From an uncultured Ruminococcus sp. (lineage in GTDB: Bacteria; Bacillota; Clostridia; Lachnospirales; Lachnospiraceae), in the NCBI GenBank assembly GCA_934359255.1, contig CAKRLG010000011.1, positions 11,583 through 75,582 of the forward strand: a stretch of 64,000 nucleotides of DNA. Direction: 5' to 3'. The stretch's first letter is position 1. Every line of letters begins with the position of its first letter. The translations under genes and the position numbers were made by a program. Positions 1 through 8,651 of this stretch are shown in pieces. A model generated the notes under the pieces. It ran no database searches. It was not told where the DNA came from and saw nothing but the letters and a program-made list of their open reading frames with translations.

Positions 1-115
1 CCATTTTCATACCAATGAACCATGGAAAGTGCTGGCTTACTGCAACACCATCGGTGAGATCTACGATATCGTCATCGAAGATATGATCCGCCAGGCGAAC
101 GGATTACAGGGCTAA
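1..115 (+). CDS. C-terminal fragment of a FakA/YloV-like DAK2-domain protein
   Basis: Only the last 37 codons lie in the window, ending at TAA 113-115. The peptide contains HFHTNEPWKVL and ends IEDMIRQANGLQG. The HTNxPxxVL...G...DI.I..M..Q pattern is typical of the DegV-like C-terminal end of YloV/FakA proteins (DAK2 domain fusion, fatty-acid kinase nucleotide-binding subunit). FakA phosphorylates fatty acids held by a FakB partner in the cytoplasm. The identification rests on this short tail from memory of the family, so it is likely but not certain. A strong terminator follows 13 bp after the stop. Confidence 0.6.
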   Translation, partial: HFHTNEPWKVLAYCNTIGEIYDIVIEDMIRQANGLQG

Positions 116-128
116 AACTACATATGAG

Positions 129-167
129 AGACTGCTTTACAGGATAACCTGGGAGCAGTCTTTTTTT
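129..167 (+). terminator. Rho-independent terminator of the upstream gene
   Basis: The 8-bp inverted repeat AGACTGCT (129-136) / AGCAGTCT (154-161) is followed by a run of seven T. It closes the transcription unit of the partial gene at the left edge. A dispersed repeat begins directly after the T-run. Confidence 0.85.
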
Positions 168-239
168 ACGCGAGCAACCAGCCAAAGTCTGTGCTTGCAC
201 GAGACCTTGGTGATTGCCGTGATAATCAAAAATTACGCG
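168..239 (+). repeat. Terminator-adjacent dispersed repeat, copy 1
   Basis: It starts right after the terminator T-run and shares the core GTGCTTGCACGAGACCTTGG with copies at 1710-1796 (minus), 23639-23700 and, less well, 56035-56118 and 31261-31320. Its far end overlaps the last codons of the convergent MATE gene. It has no coding potential of its own. Confidence 0.7.
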
Positions 240-1573
240 TTTCCTTTCTTAAGATACGGCACATGGAGATAACAGTAAACCAGCTGCGCAGTCATGAAAC
301 ACCAGATCAGTGGTTCACAGATGATGACACCCCAGTAACCCGTCACCGGGATGATAAACAGGGCGAAAATGATCTTTCCTGCACATTCGATAAAACTGGA
401 AATCAGTGGTTTCGCTTTTTCGCCCAATGCCTGCAAAGAATTTCTCATATTGAAGAGGATACCGAGCACTGCATAGAACGGAGCGGTAAACCGCAGGTAC
501 AGGGCCGCGTTATCCAGAATCACATCCTGCGTGGAGCCGAACAGTGTAACCAGATTTCGAGCGAAGAAAAAGAGAATGATCATCGCTGTAACACCCCAGC
601 AGACGTCCATGATACAGCCAGTGCGTATACCCTTGCGGATCCGGTCTTTGTTTCCGGCACCACGGTTCTGGGAAACAAAGGTGGACATGGAAGCTCCGAT
701 GGTGCTGACCGGCATCAGACAGAAGGAATTTAACTTTCTTGCCGTTGCATGGCAGGCGATATACACTTCGCCAAGACCGTTGATCGCACTCTGTAAGATA
801 ACTGTTCCGGAGGAAACCACTGCGTTCATAAAGCCCATGGAAAGTCCCTGGGTGGTAAGCTCTCGATAAAGCTTTTTGCCGACCGCAAAATGCTGTCGTT
901 CCGGAACCAGGATCGGTGTTTTCCGGATGATATAGATCAGACAGAGGATAACGGAAAATCCCTGTGCGATGACTGTGGCAACAGCAGCACCGCGGATACC
1001 CATCTGAAATCGTGTGATAAATAAAAGATCCAGCAGGATGTTGGTCAGGGAAGAAATAATCAGGAAAACCAGCGGCATAAAGCTGTTTCCGATTCCCCGT
1101 AAAAGTCCTGCCAGCAGATTGTAGGCAAACATGACACCGATAAAAGTCGTCAGGGTGGATACATAGGAATGTGATTCTGCCAGAAGATTTTCCGGCGTTT
1201 TCAAGGCACGCATCAGTGGATAAAGTCCCAGGGAAGAAGCGGTCATCAGGATGGCTGTCAGGATGAGCGCGATGATAATGGCTCCGGCAACAGTTTTTTT
1301 CAGCAGAGTTTTATCGCCCTGTCCGAAATAACGGGAGACAACGATGCTCAGTCCGTTTCCAACACCAAAGCAGAAGCCAAGCAACAGTTCATAGATTGAG
1401 GAAGAAGCGCCGATAGCGGCAAGAGAACTGTCACCAAGGAAGTTACCGACGATCATAATATCGATTGTATTGTATAGCTGCTGAAAAATGTTGGAAAATA
1501 AAATAGGAAGCGCAAAAATCACCAGGGATTTTACAATGGGGTCTTTGGTCATATTAACCTGTAGATTAGGCAT
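233..1573 (-). CDS. MATE family efflux transporter
   Basis: A 446-residue polytopic membrane protein of normal MATE/NorM/DinF length (about 450, 12 TM helices). These carriers export cationic drugs or metabolites in exchange for Na+ or H+. The N-terminal half has the typical PILFSNIFQQLYN, MIVGNFLG and YFGQGD segments, and the second half repeats the fold (VSQNRGAGN). The start at 1573 (MPNLQVN) is chosen because AGAAAGGA lies about 9 nt upstream; an in-frame ATG at 1642 would add 23 residues without a good ribosome site. It is transcribed alone on the minus strand and converges on the unit at the left edge. The substrate cannot be told from sequence. Confidence 0.9.
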   Translation of the reverse strand: MPNLQVNMTKDPIVKSLVIFALPILFSNIFQQLYNTIDIMIVGNFLGDSSLAAIGASSSIYELLLGFCFGVGNGLSIVVSRYFGQGDKTLLKKTVAGAIIIALILTAILMTASSLGLYPLMRALKTPENLLAESHSYVSTLTTFIGVMFAYNLLAGLLRGIGNSFMPLVFLIISSLTNILLDLLFITRFQMGIRGAAVATVIAQGFSVILCLIYIIRKTPILVPERQHFAVGKKLYRELTTQGLSMGFMNAVVSSGTVILQSAINGLGEVYIACHATARKLNSFCLMPVSTIGASMSTFVSQNRGAGNKDRIRKGIRTGCIMDVCWGVTAMIILFFFARNLVTLFGSTQDVILDNAALYLRFTAPFYAVLGILFNMRNSLQALGEKAKPLISSFIECAGKIIFALFIIPVTGYWGVIICEPLIWCFMTAQLVYCYLHVPYLKKGNA

Positions 1574-1709
1574 GGCAGAAATTCCTTTCTCAAAAAAGAT
1601 GAGCTTTGAAAAAACAGGTCGGTCATATAAGTGCATGCTCATAACGTATAAAAATTATATAGTGGGAGTTAACTGATTTACCGTATCAGTTTTGATATAT
1701 ATGTAACGA

Positions 1710-1796
1710 GATAAAATACGCTTCGCGAATTTTACTCGTTATCGCGGCAGTCGTCAAGGTCTTGTGCAAGCACGGACTTTGACTCGTTACTCGCGT
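1710..1796 (-). repeat. Terminator-adjacent dispersed repeat, copy 2
   Basis: Read on the minus strand this begins directly after the T-run of the tRNA-Met terminator. It carries the repeat core AACGAGTCAAAGTCCGTGC followed by TTGCACAAGACCTTGACG. It lies between tRNA-Met and the MATE gene. Its distal end holds short inverted segments (TTCGCGAA, and ACGAGTAAAAT). Confidence 0.75.
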
Positions 1797-1826
1797 AAAA
1801 AAAAGAAACGTTCGTGACGTTTCTTT
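1797..1826 (-). terminator. Terminator of tRNA-Met
   Basis: Perfect 9-bp arms AAAGAAACG (1802-1810) / CGTTTCTTT (1818-1826) with a 7-nt loop and a run of eight T on the minus strand, 4 nt beyond the tRNA 3' end. Confidence 0.85.
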
Positions 1827-1830
1827 AAAG

Positions 1831-1904
1831 TAGCGAGAGGGGGATTCGAACCCTCGACACCACGGGTATGAACCGTGTGCTCTAGCCAACTGAGCTATCT
1901 CGCC
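1831..1904 (-). tRNA. tRNA-Met (anticodon CAT), elongator type
   Basis: A 74-nt cloverleaf on the minus strand. The acceptor stem is GGCGAGA/TCTCGCT with discriminator A, the D-arm is AGCTCAG, and the anticodon stem CACGG/CCGTG holds loop TTCATAC (anticodon CAT). The T-arm contains GGTTCGAATCC. The G1-U72 pair and the anticodon-arm sequence follow Bacillus elongator tRNA-Met and differ from initiator tRNA. The CCA end is not encoded. Confidence 0.93.
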
Positions 1905-2152
1905 ATTTTTCGTGGTTGCCAACCGCAACCTGCTCTACGATTATATAAAACTGCTATGAAAAAGTCAAGCACTTTTTTGAAAAAAATTAAAAAATTTCGA
2001 AAAGAGGAAAAATAACAACGATTCGAAAGCGTATAAGGAATGGACAAGACAGTTCGAATAATGAAAGGTCTATAGACGAAAGTAAGGATGCACAAAAATC
2101 TGGTTGTTGCATAAAATAGCAGGAGAGAAATTTTCGGGAGAGAAATATCAAT

Positions 2153-2998
2153 ATGGGACGGGATCTGACCAAATGTCATCCACATTTACAGAAACTGGCG
2201 AAAGAACTGGTGGTTGCCTGTGAAAAACAGGGATGTCCGATCGGGATCGGAGAGTGTTTTCGGACGGTACAGGAACAAAACCGACTGTATGCTCAGGGAA
2301 GAACCAAGCCAGGTCCGGTGGTGACCAATGCACCGGGGAGTACCTACCGATCCATGCATCAGTGGGGAGTGGCTTTTGATGTCTATCGAAAGGACGGAAA
2401 AGGAGCATATAACGAGTCAGGAAATTATTTTCAGAGAGTCGGAGCGATCGGAAAATTGCTGGGGCTGGAATGGGGTGGAGACTGGAAATCTATTGTGGAT
2501 AAACCACACTTTCAGCTGCCTGACTGGGGAAGCACCTCGGAAAGACTGCGAAAACAGTATGGAAATATCTATGCTTTTCAGGCAACCTGGCCGGACTCGG
2601 GTACATCGACCGAAAACTCCACATCTTCCGAAAAGGAGAAACCGTATATAGAAGTGAAGGCACTGACAGCAGACAGTACACAGAAAGAGTGGATTCTGGC
2701 ACTGCAAATAGAACTGATCCGGCAGGGCTATCAGCCGGGAGACATTGACGGGATTACCGGTTCGCGGACACTGAGTGGTTGTCCAACGGTTCGGAAAGGT
2801 GCGAAAGGAGAACTCACGCGGTGGATCCAGAAACGGCTGTCTCTCTATCTGAATGTGTGGAGCGAAGGAGGGCAGGCAGACGGAATTTTTGGAGAAAAGA
2901 CCGAACAGAACATTCGAAATTTACAAAAATCAAAGGGACTTACCGTAGATGGTATTGTCGGGAAAAAGACCTGGGATGCCCTGTTGCAAAGCAGGTGA
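2153..2998 (+). CDS. M15 (VanY/CwlK-type) peptidase with peptidoglycan-binding domain, endolysin-like
   Basis: 281 residues. The N-terminal peptidase M15 domain (about 10-140) has the Zn-site pattern SMHQWGVAFDVY (HxxxxxxD) and a second His in KPHFQLPDWG. Such enzymes cut peptide cross-links of the cell wall. The C-terminal part (about 165-280) holds a degenerate and then a complete peptidoglycan-binding repeat (QADGIFGEKT, LTVDGIVGKKTW). There is no signal peptide or membrane segment, which resembles phage or lysis-type endolysins more than exported autolysins. A GGGAGAG ribosome site precedes ATG 2153. It stands alone with no other phage gene nearby, so it is either a domesticated lysin or a spore/cell-wall hydrolase exported by another route. 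Confidence 0.82.
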   Translation: MGRDLTKCHPHLQKLAKELVVACEKQGCPIGIGECFRTVQEQNRLYAQGRTKPGPVVTNAPGSTYRSMHQWGVAFDVYRKDGKGAYNESGNYFQRVGAIGKLLGLEWGGDWKSIVDKPHFQLPDWGSTSERLRKQYGNIYAFQATWPDSGTSTENSTSSEKEKPYIEVKALTADSTQKEWILALQIELIRQGYQPGDIDGITGSRTLSGCPTVRKGAKGELTRWIQKRLSLYLNVWSEGGQADGIFGEKTEQNIRNLQKSKGLTVDGIVGKKTWDALLQSR

Positions 2999-3130
2999 AA
3001 ATAAGGTATTATGGCACTTAGATAATACGATTCTGATGTTCAGGTCATATAATTAAGGTGAAACGCATTCTTCGAAGCAGCGGGTATCTGAGGTTGTGAG
3101 AATATAGAAAAGAGAAAGAGAGGAACAGAA

Positions 3131-3613
3131 ATGATACGGGTAGGAATGGGATATGATGTACATAAACTGACGGAAGGACGGGACCTGATCCTTGGCGGTG
3201 TGAAGATACCCTGGGAGCTGGGACTTCTGGGACACTCGGATGCGGATGTGGTTGTTCATGCAATCATGGATGCTCTTCTCGGTGCAGCTGCGCTCCGGGA
3301 TATCGGAAGACATTTTCCGGATACGGATCCGCAGTATAAAGGAATCTCAAGTATCCTGTTATTGCAGAAAGTGGGAGCTTTATTAAAAGAAAAGGGCTAT
3401 CAGATTGTAAATATTGATGCCACGATCATTGCACAGAAACCGAAGTTACTGCCTCACATCGATCAGATGATCAAAAATGTGGCAGATGCACTGGAGATTT
3501 CAGAAGACCAGGTCAATATCAAAGCAACCACAGAAGAGGGACTTGGATTTACCGGTACACTGCAGGGCATTTCATCCCAGGCAATCTGCTGCATACAAAC
3601 GGTACAGGATTGA
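3131..3613 (+). CDS. ispF: 2-C-methyl-D-erythritol 2,4-cyclodiphosphate synthase
   Basis: 160 residues, the full family length. It converts CDP-ME-2-phosphate to MEcPP with release of CMP in the non-mevalonate isoprenoid pathway. The N-terminal GYDVHKL carries the Asp-His metal ligands, [12 protein letters not shown] the third His, [11 protein letters not shown] follows, and the C-terminal [10 protein letters not shown] is the conserved cytidine-side signature. GAGAGG lies about 8 nt before the ATG. It is a single gene closed by a terminator at 3652; other MEP genes are not in the window. Confidence 0.97.
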   Translation: MIRVGMGYDVHKLTEGRDLILGGVKIPWELGLLGHSDADVVVHAIMDALLGAAALRDIGRHFPDTDPQYKGISSILLLQKVGALLKEKGYQIVNIDATIIAQKPKLLPHIDQMIKNVADALEISEDQVNIKATTEEGLGFTGTLQGISSQAICCIQTVQD

Positions 3614-3651
3614 CAAAAAATCAGGAATCGTATAAAATAAAACAGACAAAG

Positions 3652-3681
3652 AGGTCACAGGTACTGTGGCCTTTCTTTTTT
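3652..3681 (+). terminator. Terminator of ispF
   Basis: AGGTCACAG (3652-3660) / CTGTGGCCT (3664-3672), one wobble pair, loop GTA, then a T-rich tract to 3681. Confidence 0.85.
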
Positions 3682-3886
3682 ATAAGAAGAGTTGGAAAGA
3701 ACATTTTACTTATGAAAAAAGAAGGGACTATTGGTTAATTATGCTGTTTTTTGGGATTCACAGGACAATTTTATGTGAAAACTGGACGATTCTATATAGC
3801 TTCTGTACGACAAAGAAGATATAATTTTAGCAAAAGAAAGGAAAAGATTAACATAAAATTGTGGAAAAGAACGAAGGAGGAAAAAT

Positions 3887-5149
3887 ATGAACAAGAAAAA
3901 AGTGGTAGCGTGTTTATTGGCAGCAACTATGACAGCCGGTATGCTGGCAGGCTGTGGTGGAAGTTCAGGAAGCAGTGATTCATCTTCTTCCTCAGGTGGA
4001 AAAGACAAACTGACTTTCTGGTTCCCAACCTTTGCATCTGCTGACGGAGAAGTGACAGACGAAGAATTCTGGAACGAAAAGATGGATGCGTTTGAGAAAG
4101 AGAACAACTGTGAAGTAAACGTAGAGATTATTCCGTGGGATAATTACGAAGAAAAATATCTGACCGGTGTAAACTCCAACGATGGTCCGGATGTGGGATA
4201 TCTGTACATGGAAATGTTCTATGACTATATTGATATGGGTGCCTTGGCAGACATCAGTGAATACTTTACTGATGATGAAAAAGCAAATTACCTGTACTAT
4301 GATCTGGGAAATATCCTGGGCGGACAGTATGCACTGCCTGTAGTTGTTGGTAACCCGAGACTTCTGGCAGCAAACATGGATATTTTGAAAGAGGCAGGTG
4401 TGGATGCTGTTCCTACCAACTGGGATGAACTGAAAGCGGCATGCGAAGCAGTAAAAGCAAGCAATCCGGATATTGCGCCTCTGAGTGCAACCTGGGGAAG
4501 TACCCATTATGGAGCACTGAACGAAGTATACTGGCCATATTTCTGGGGAGCTGGTGCAGAGATTGTTGATGAAGACGGTAATCTGACCATCGATTCCGAT
4601 GCCGGTCTGAAAGCAACACAGTTCCTTGCAGATATGAAAGAGGAAGGTCTGATTCCTGAAACAAGTACTTCTACAGATGATTCTCTGGAGCCATTCAAGA
4701 ATGGTGAAGCTGCTATGACAGTCGCAGCATCCAGTAACCTGGCAAAAATAGATGGAATCAACTGGGATTACTCTATTCTGTCCGGTCCGGAAAATACAAA
4801 GACATTTGTAGCATCCGACAGCCTGGTGCTGTTTAACAAATGCAAAAACAAAGATCTTGCCATCAAACTTATGAAATATGTGACCAGCAAAGACGTAATG
4901 GCAGATTTCCATGAAAGAGTATCTGAGCAGCCGCCGATTACTGCAGACGATACCTACAGCGGAGATGAGAAATTTGCCGATCTGTTCACAAACCAGACAG
5001 ACAAATTCCAGTCACTGCCTGTATTCAAAGGCGCAAGTTCCATGTATGATACTCTGTATAAAAACATGCAGTCTATGATGCTTGGTGAACTGACTCCGGA
5101 AGAAGTTCTGAAAAACACAACAGAATACTATGACTCTAATCTGAAATAA
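3887..5149 (+). CDS. Sugar ABC transporter, extracellular solute-binding lipoprotein
   Basis: 420 residues. A Lys-rich signal peptide ends in lipobox LAGC with Cys23 as lipidation site, followed by a Gly/Ser linker (24-38) and a family-1 (MalE-like) binding protein fold (KLTFWFPTF, EIIPWDNYEEKYLTG). It captures a sugar outside the membrane for the two permeases that follow. A perfect AAGGAGG precedes ATG 3887. It is the first gene of a four-gene set with two permeases and a GH123-type glycosidase, so the ligand may be an amino-sugar-containing saccharide (inference). No ATPase is encoded here; such importers often share a MsmK-type ATPase from elsewhere. Stem-loop 5185-5227 after the stop probably keeps its message more abundant than the permease part. 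Confidence 0.93.
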   Translation: MNKKKVVACLLAATMTAGMLAGCGGSSGSSDSSSSSGGKDKLTFWFPTFASADGEVTDEEFWNEKMDAFEKENNCEVNVEIIPWDNYEEKYLTGVNSNDGPDVGYLYMEMFYDYIDMGALADISEYFTDDEKANYLYYDLGNILGGQYALPVVVGNPRLLAANMDILKEAGVDAVPTNWDELKAACEAVKASNPDIAPLSATWGSTHYGALNEVYWPYFWGAGAEIVDEDGNLTIDSDAGLKATQFLADMKEEGLIPETSTSTDDSLEPFKNGEAAMTVAASSNLAKIDGINWDYSILSGPENTKTFVASDSLVLFNKCKNKDLAIKLMKYVTSKDVMADFHERVSEQPPITADDTYSGDEKFADLFTNQTDKFQSLPVFKGASSMYDTLYKNMQSMMLGELTPEEVLKNTTEYYDSNLK

Positions 5150-5184
5150 TCAGATGGAAATTTAGTTAGAGAAGGTTGGTAATA

Positions 5185-5227
5185 AGAGGGGGATGGTGCA
5201 TAGGAGTAACCGGTGTACCGTCCCTCT
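5185..5227 (+). promoter_or_regulatory. Intercistronic stem-loop between binding protein and permeases
   Basis: AGAGGG plus ATGGTGCA pair with TGTACCGT plus CCCTCT, leaving a GG bulge and a 13-nt loop. No T-run follows, so this is more likely a 3'-protecting or partial-attenuation hairpin than a full terminator. Its position is the usual one in sugar ABC operons. Confidence 0.6.
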
Positions 5228-5267
5228 CGTTTCACAATGGGGCAAACAAGATAAAAAGGAGAATGAC

Positions 5268-6149
5268 ATGTCAAGAAAAACAAAAGAAGCAGTACAGGGA
5301 GTTATTTATATTCTCCCGAGTTTTGTATTGATTTTGATTTTTTGTATTATTCCGATTTTCATGTCCGGCTATTTCAGTTTTACAGAATATAATATTATGA
5401 ATTCGCCGAAATTTGTAGGACTTGATAATTATATCAAAATGTTTAAAGACAGTTATGTGACAGATGCAGCGAAAAATACTCTGCTGTATGTGGTGATGAC
5501 TGTTCCGGTACAGACGATTCTGGCACTGGCATTTGCGGCTTTTCTGGCAGCGAAGATACAGAATAAAAAAGGTGAATTCTTACGAAGTGTTATGTTTATT
5601 CCGGTTATCGCATCTGCGGTTACCGCAGGTACGGTATGGAGAATCATCCTGAATACAGATGGTGGTTTTCTGAATAACATTCTGAATTTCTTCCATATTT
5701 CTTCTGTGAACTGGCTGGGAAGTACCAAAACTTCTCTGTTAAGTATCTGTATCGTTGCAGTATGGAAAAACGTAGGATATTTCCTGGTTATCTATTATGC
5801 AGGTATCATGGGAATTCAGAAAGATCTGTATGAGGCGGCAAGAGTGGATGGAGCAACTCCGATGCAGCAGTTTACAAAGATCACTCTTCCGGTATTAAAA
5901 CCGATCACGTATCTGGTAGTTACCCTTGGTATTATCTGGTCCTTCCAGGTATTCGACCTGGCTTACCTGATGACAGGTGGTGGACCTGGTCATTCCAGTG
6001 TCACTCTGGTTATGGGTATCTATAATGCAGCGTTTAAACAGTACAAAATGGGATATGCATGTGCAATGGCCATGTTCCTGTTACTTATGATTATTATCAT
6101 CAATGTAGTGGAAGATCTGTTCTTTAAAGAGAAAAAGGAGGCGAAATAG
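5268..6149 (+). CDS. Sugar ABC transporter permease (MalF-like)
   Basis: 293 residues, six predicted membrane helices, with the inner-membrane EAA loop YEAARVDGATPMQQF that docks the ATPase, followed by ITLPVLKP. The start at 5268 (MSRKTKE) is preferred because AAAGGAG lies 7 nt upstream; an upstream in-frame ATG at 5193 falls inside the intercistronic stem-loop. It forms a heterodimer with the next gene product. Confidence 0.93.
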   Translation: MSRKTKEAVQGVIYILPSFVLILIFCIIPIFMSGYFSFTEYNIMNSPKFVGLDNYIKMFKDSYVTDAAKNTLLYVVMTVPVQTILALAFAAFLAAKIQNKKGEFLRSVMFIPVIASAVTAGTVWRIILNTDGGFLNNILNFFHISSVNWLGSTKTSLLSICIVAVWKNVGYFLVIYYAGIMGIQKDLYEAARVDGATPMQQFTKITLPVLKPITYLVVTLGIIWSFQVFDLAYLMTGGGPGHSSVTLVMGIYNAAFKQYKMGYACAMAMFLLLMIIIINVVEDLFFKEKKEAK

Positions 6150-6151
6150 AC

Positions 6152-6976
6152 ATGAAGAAAAAACAGAAATGGACCGTCTTTTCCATCCTTGGATTATTGA
6201 TTTTGTTAGTCTTTGCAGCTATCTGTATCGCACCTTTTATCTACATGGTAATCATGTCGTTCACCCAGTCTACCACGCTGATGTTACACTGGAGTGATAT
6301 TAACTTTGGAGATTTTACAAACTTTAACTACGTGCTGAAAAAGACAGGATTTATCAGGGCACTGACAAACAGTGTGATCGTTGTATTCTGTTCCTGTCTG
6401 TTCAACTGTATTATTGCGTCCATGGCAGCTTATGGATTTGCAAAGAAAAAATTCCCGGGCAGCAAGGCGATTTTCCGTATGTATCTTCTGACCCTGATGA
6501 TTCCGGGACAGGTAACGATGATTCCGGTATTTATCATGATGAACAAAGCGGGACTGACCAATACATATTTTGCTCTGATTGTTGTCATCCTGAATGCATT
6601 CGGCGTGTTCCTGATCCGTCAGTTTATGGATACGGTACCGGATGAACTGCTGGAAGCTGCGAAAGTGGACGGATGCCCGGAGTACCGGATCTTCATTCAG
6701 ATCGTTATTCCGCTGATCAAACCAGTACTGATTTCACTGGTTGTATTTACCTTTGTGACTTCCTGGAATGATTTCCTGTGGCCGTTGGTATCCACATCCA
6801 ATTCCGATATGTATACCCTGACGGTAGCATTGTCTCTGTTAAAAACACAGTATCAGACAAACTATGGTCTGATCATGGCAGGTGCAACGGTATCTTTCCT
6901 CTTCCCGTTCATCATGTATGTGTTCTTACAGAAACAGTTCGTGGAAGGTATTGCACTGAGTGGTATTAAAGGTTAA
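6152..6976 (+). CDS. Carbohydrate ABC transporter permease (MalG-like)
   Basis: 274 residues, six predicted membrane helices, EAA loop LLEAAKVDGCPEYRIF and the usual C-terminal GIALSGIKG ending. It starts 3 bp after the preceding stop with AAGGAGG in the end of that gene, so the two permeases are translated together. Confidence 0.93.
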   Translation: MKKKQKWTVFSILGLLILLVFAAICIAPFIYMVIMSFTQSTTLMLHWSDINFGDFTNFNYVLKKTGFIRALTNSVIVVFCSCLFNCIIASMAAYGFAKKKFPGSKAIFRMYLLTLMIPGQVTMIPVFIMMNKAGLTNTYFALIVVILNAFGVFLIRQFMDTVPDELLEAAKVDGCPEYRIFIQIVIPLIKPVLISLVVFTFVTSWNDFLWPLVSTSNSDMYTLTVALSLLKTQYQTNYGLIMAGATVSFLFPFIMYVFLQKQFVEGIALSGIKG

Positions 6977-7004
6977 AAAATTAAAAATGTATAAGGGGGT
7001 AGCT

Positions 7005-8651
7005 ATGGAACTGTTAAAAGTAAAAAAAATCACTTCTCTGGAAAAAGTGTTTCCGGATCAGGAGCCGAGTGGAGAGGGAATGGAAGATGTGATCACCGCA
7101 CTGAAAAAAGAGACGGTATCTTTCCAGATGGCTTACTATTGGGGTGGTGAGAGAAAAGGAAGAGCACAGGTGCAGGTGACAGCTGATGACAAAGAACAGG
7201 TACATGTAAGGAGCGTCCGCCTGGTTCCCTGCGAATATCCGGCTCATGTGGTGGCAGACGATGATTATCTGACCACCAAACCGGGTCTGTACCCGGATCT
7301 GCTGAGTGAGATCCAGCCGTGGGGTGTGGAACTGATCAGCGGACAGTGGAAGAGTCTTTGGATCGATGTGGACACCACAGGACTCTCTGCCGGAGATCAT
7401 ACTATAAAAGTGGATATGGTAGTGGAAGGAGAAGTTCTGGGCAGCTCGATAGAGCTGATTCATGTAGTAGATGCAGAACTTCCGGAGCTGGCAGTACCAC
7501 ATACAGAGTGGTTTCATTCGGATTGCCTGGCAAATTATTATGGCGTGGAAGTGTTCAGTGAGGAACACTGGAAAATTGTGGAAAACTTTGTACGCACAGC
7601 AGTAAAGAGAAAATGCAATATGCTGCTGACACCGGTATTTACACCGCCACTGGATACAGCAATCGGTGGAGAGAGACGTACGGTGCAGCTGGTGGACGTA
7701 CACGTGACAGATAACGGATATACCTTCGGTTTCGATAAGTTCGAGCGTTGGGTAGATATGTGCAAACGCTGTGGTATCAAATATTATGAGATTTCTCACC
7801 TGTTCAGTCAGTGGGGAGCAACAATGGCTCCGAAGGTTATGGGTGAAAAAGACGGAAAACTGGTGCAGCTGTTTGGATGGGACACAGAAGCAGCAGGTAA
7901 GGAATACAGTGAGTTCCTGCATCAGTTTCTGGCAGCACTGAAACCGGAACTGGAGAAACTGGGAATCTCTGAGGTGGCATATTTCCATATTTCTGACGAA
8001 CCTTCCCGGGAGCAGTTTGATTCTTATAAAGCAGCAAAAGAAGTTGTGGAAAAAGATCTGGAAGGTTACCAGATGATGGATGCGCTGTCCGATTACGAAT
8101 TCTATGAAAAAGGTCTGGTGTCTCAGCCGGTATGCGCAGTCAACCATATTCAGCCATTCCTGGAGAAACGTCCGGAAAAACTGTGGGGATATTATTGCAC
8201 CGGACAGTATGTGGATGTAACAAACCGTTTCATCGTACAGCCGGGTTACCGTACCAGAATCCTGGGTACGCAGATGTACAAATACCAGCTGGATGGATTC
8301 CTGCACTGGGGCTATAACTTCTACAATGCAGAACATTCTATCTTCCCGATCGACCCATATCGCTGTACGGATGCAGCAGGGGCATTTCCGTCAGGAGATC
8401 CTTTTTTGGTATATCCGGGAGCTGACAAAGAGCCGGAAGAATCGCTGCGTATCATGCTGATGGATGAGGCAATGAGTGATCTTTGTGCCATGAATTATCT
8501 GGAAGAACTTGCAGGAAGAGATGTGGTTATGGAGTGTATTGAACCGGAAGGCGGAGAAAAGGTAGAGTTTGAGTCTTATCCGAGAAGTATTGCTTATCTG
8601 ATGGAGATGAGGAAGAAAGTGAATCGGGAGATTGAGAAGAGAATGAAATAG
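7005..8651 (+). CDS. DUF4091 / GH123-type glycoside hydrolase
   Basis: 548 residues without a signal peptide, so cytoplasmic. An N-terminal beta-rich part (about 1-165) precedes a TIM-barrel part with HISDEPS, where Asp331-Glu332 form the conserved acidic pair of GH123 beta-N-acetylgalactosaminidases (substrate-assisted catalysis). The C-terminal region (WGYYCTGQYVDVTNRFI, DGFLHWGYNFYN, AAGAFPSGDPFLVYPG) is the DUF4091 signature. It probably removes beta-GalNAc from saccharides brought in by the ABC transporter just upstream. The start at 7005 follows AAGGGGG; an in-frame ATG at 6960 overlaps the permease. Substrate is inferred from family only. The stop codon touches the long hairpin at 8651. 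Confidence 0.85.
   Translation: MELLKVKKITSLEKVFPDQEPSGEGMEDVITALKKETVSFQMAYYWGGERKGRAQVQVTADDKEQVHVRSVRLVPCEYPAHVVADDDYLTTKPGLYPDLLSEIQPWGVELISGQWKSLWIDVDTTGLSAGDHTIKVDMVVEGEVLGSSIELIHVVDAELPELAVPHTEWFHSDCLANYYGVEVFSEEHWKIVENFVRTAVKRKCNMLLTPVFTPPLDTAIGGERRTVQLVDVHVTDNGYTFGFDKFERWVDMCKRCGIKYYEISHLFSQWGATMAPKVMGEKDGKLVQLFGWDTEAAGKEYSEFLHQFLAALKPELEKLGISEVAYFHISDEPSREQFDSYKAAKEVVEKDLEGYQMMDALSDYEFYEKGLVSQPVCAVNHIQPFLEKRPEKLWGYYCTGQYVDVTNRFIVQPGYRTRILGTQMYKYQLDGFLHWGYNFYNAEHSIFPIDPYRCTDAAGAFPSGDPFLVYPGADKEPEESLRIMLMDEAMSDLCAMNYLEELAGRDVVMECIEPEGGEKVEFESYPRSIAYLMEMRKKVNREIEKRMK

Noticed and set aside
2153..2998. Prophage around the endolysin-like gene
   Set aside because: Neighbours are tRNA-Met and ispF; no integrase, capsid, tail or holin gene is visible.
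7014..8336. Long minus-strand open frame opposite the GH123 gene
   Set aside because: Cys/His/Phe-rich composition typical of antisense of a real gene, with no ribosome site or family resemblance.
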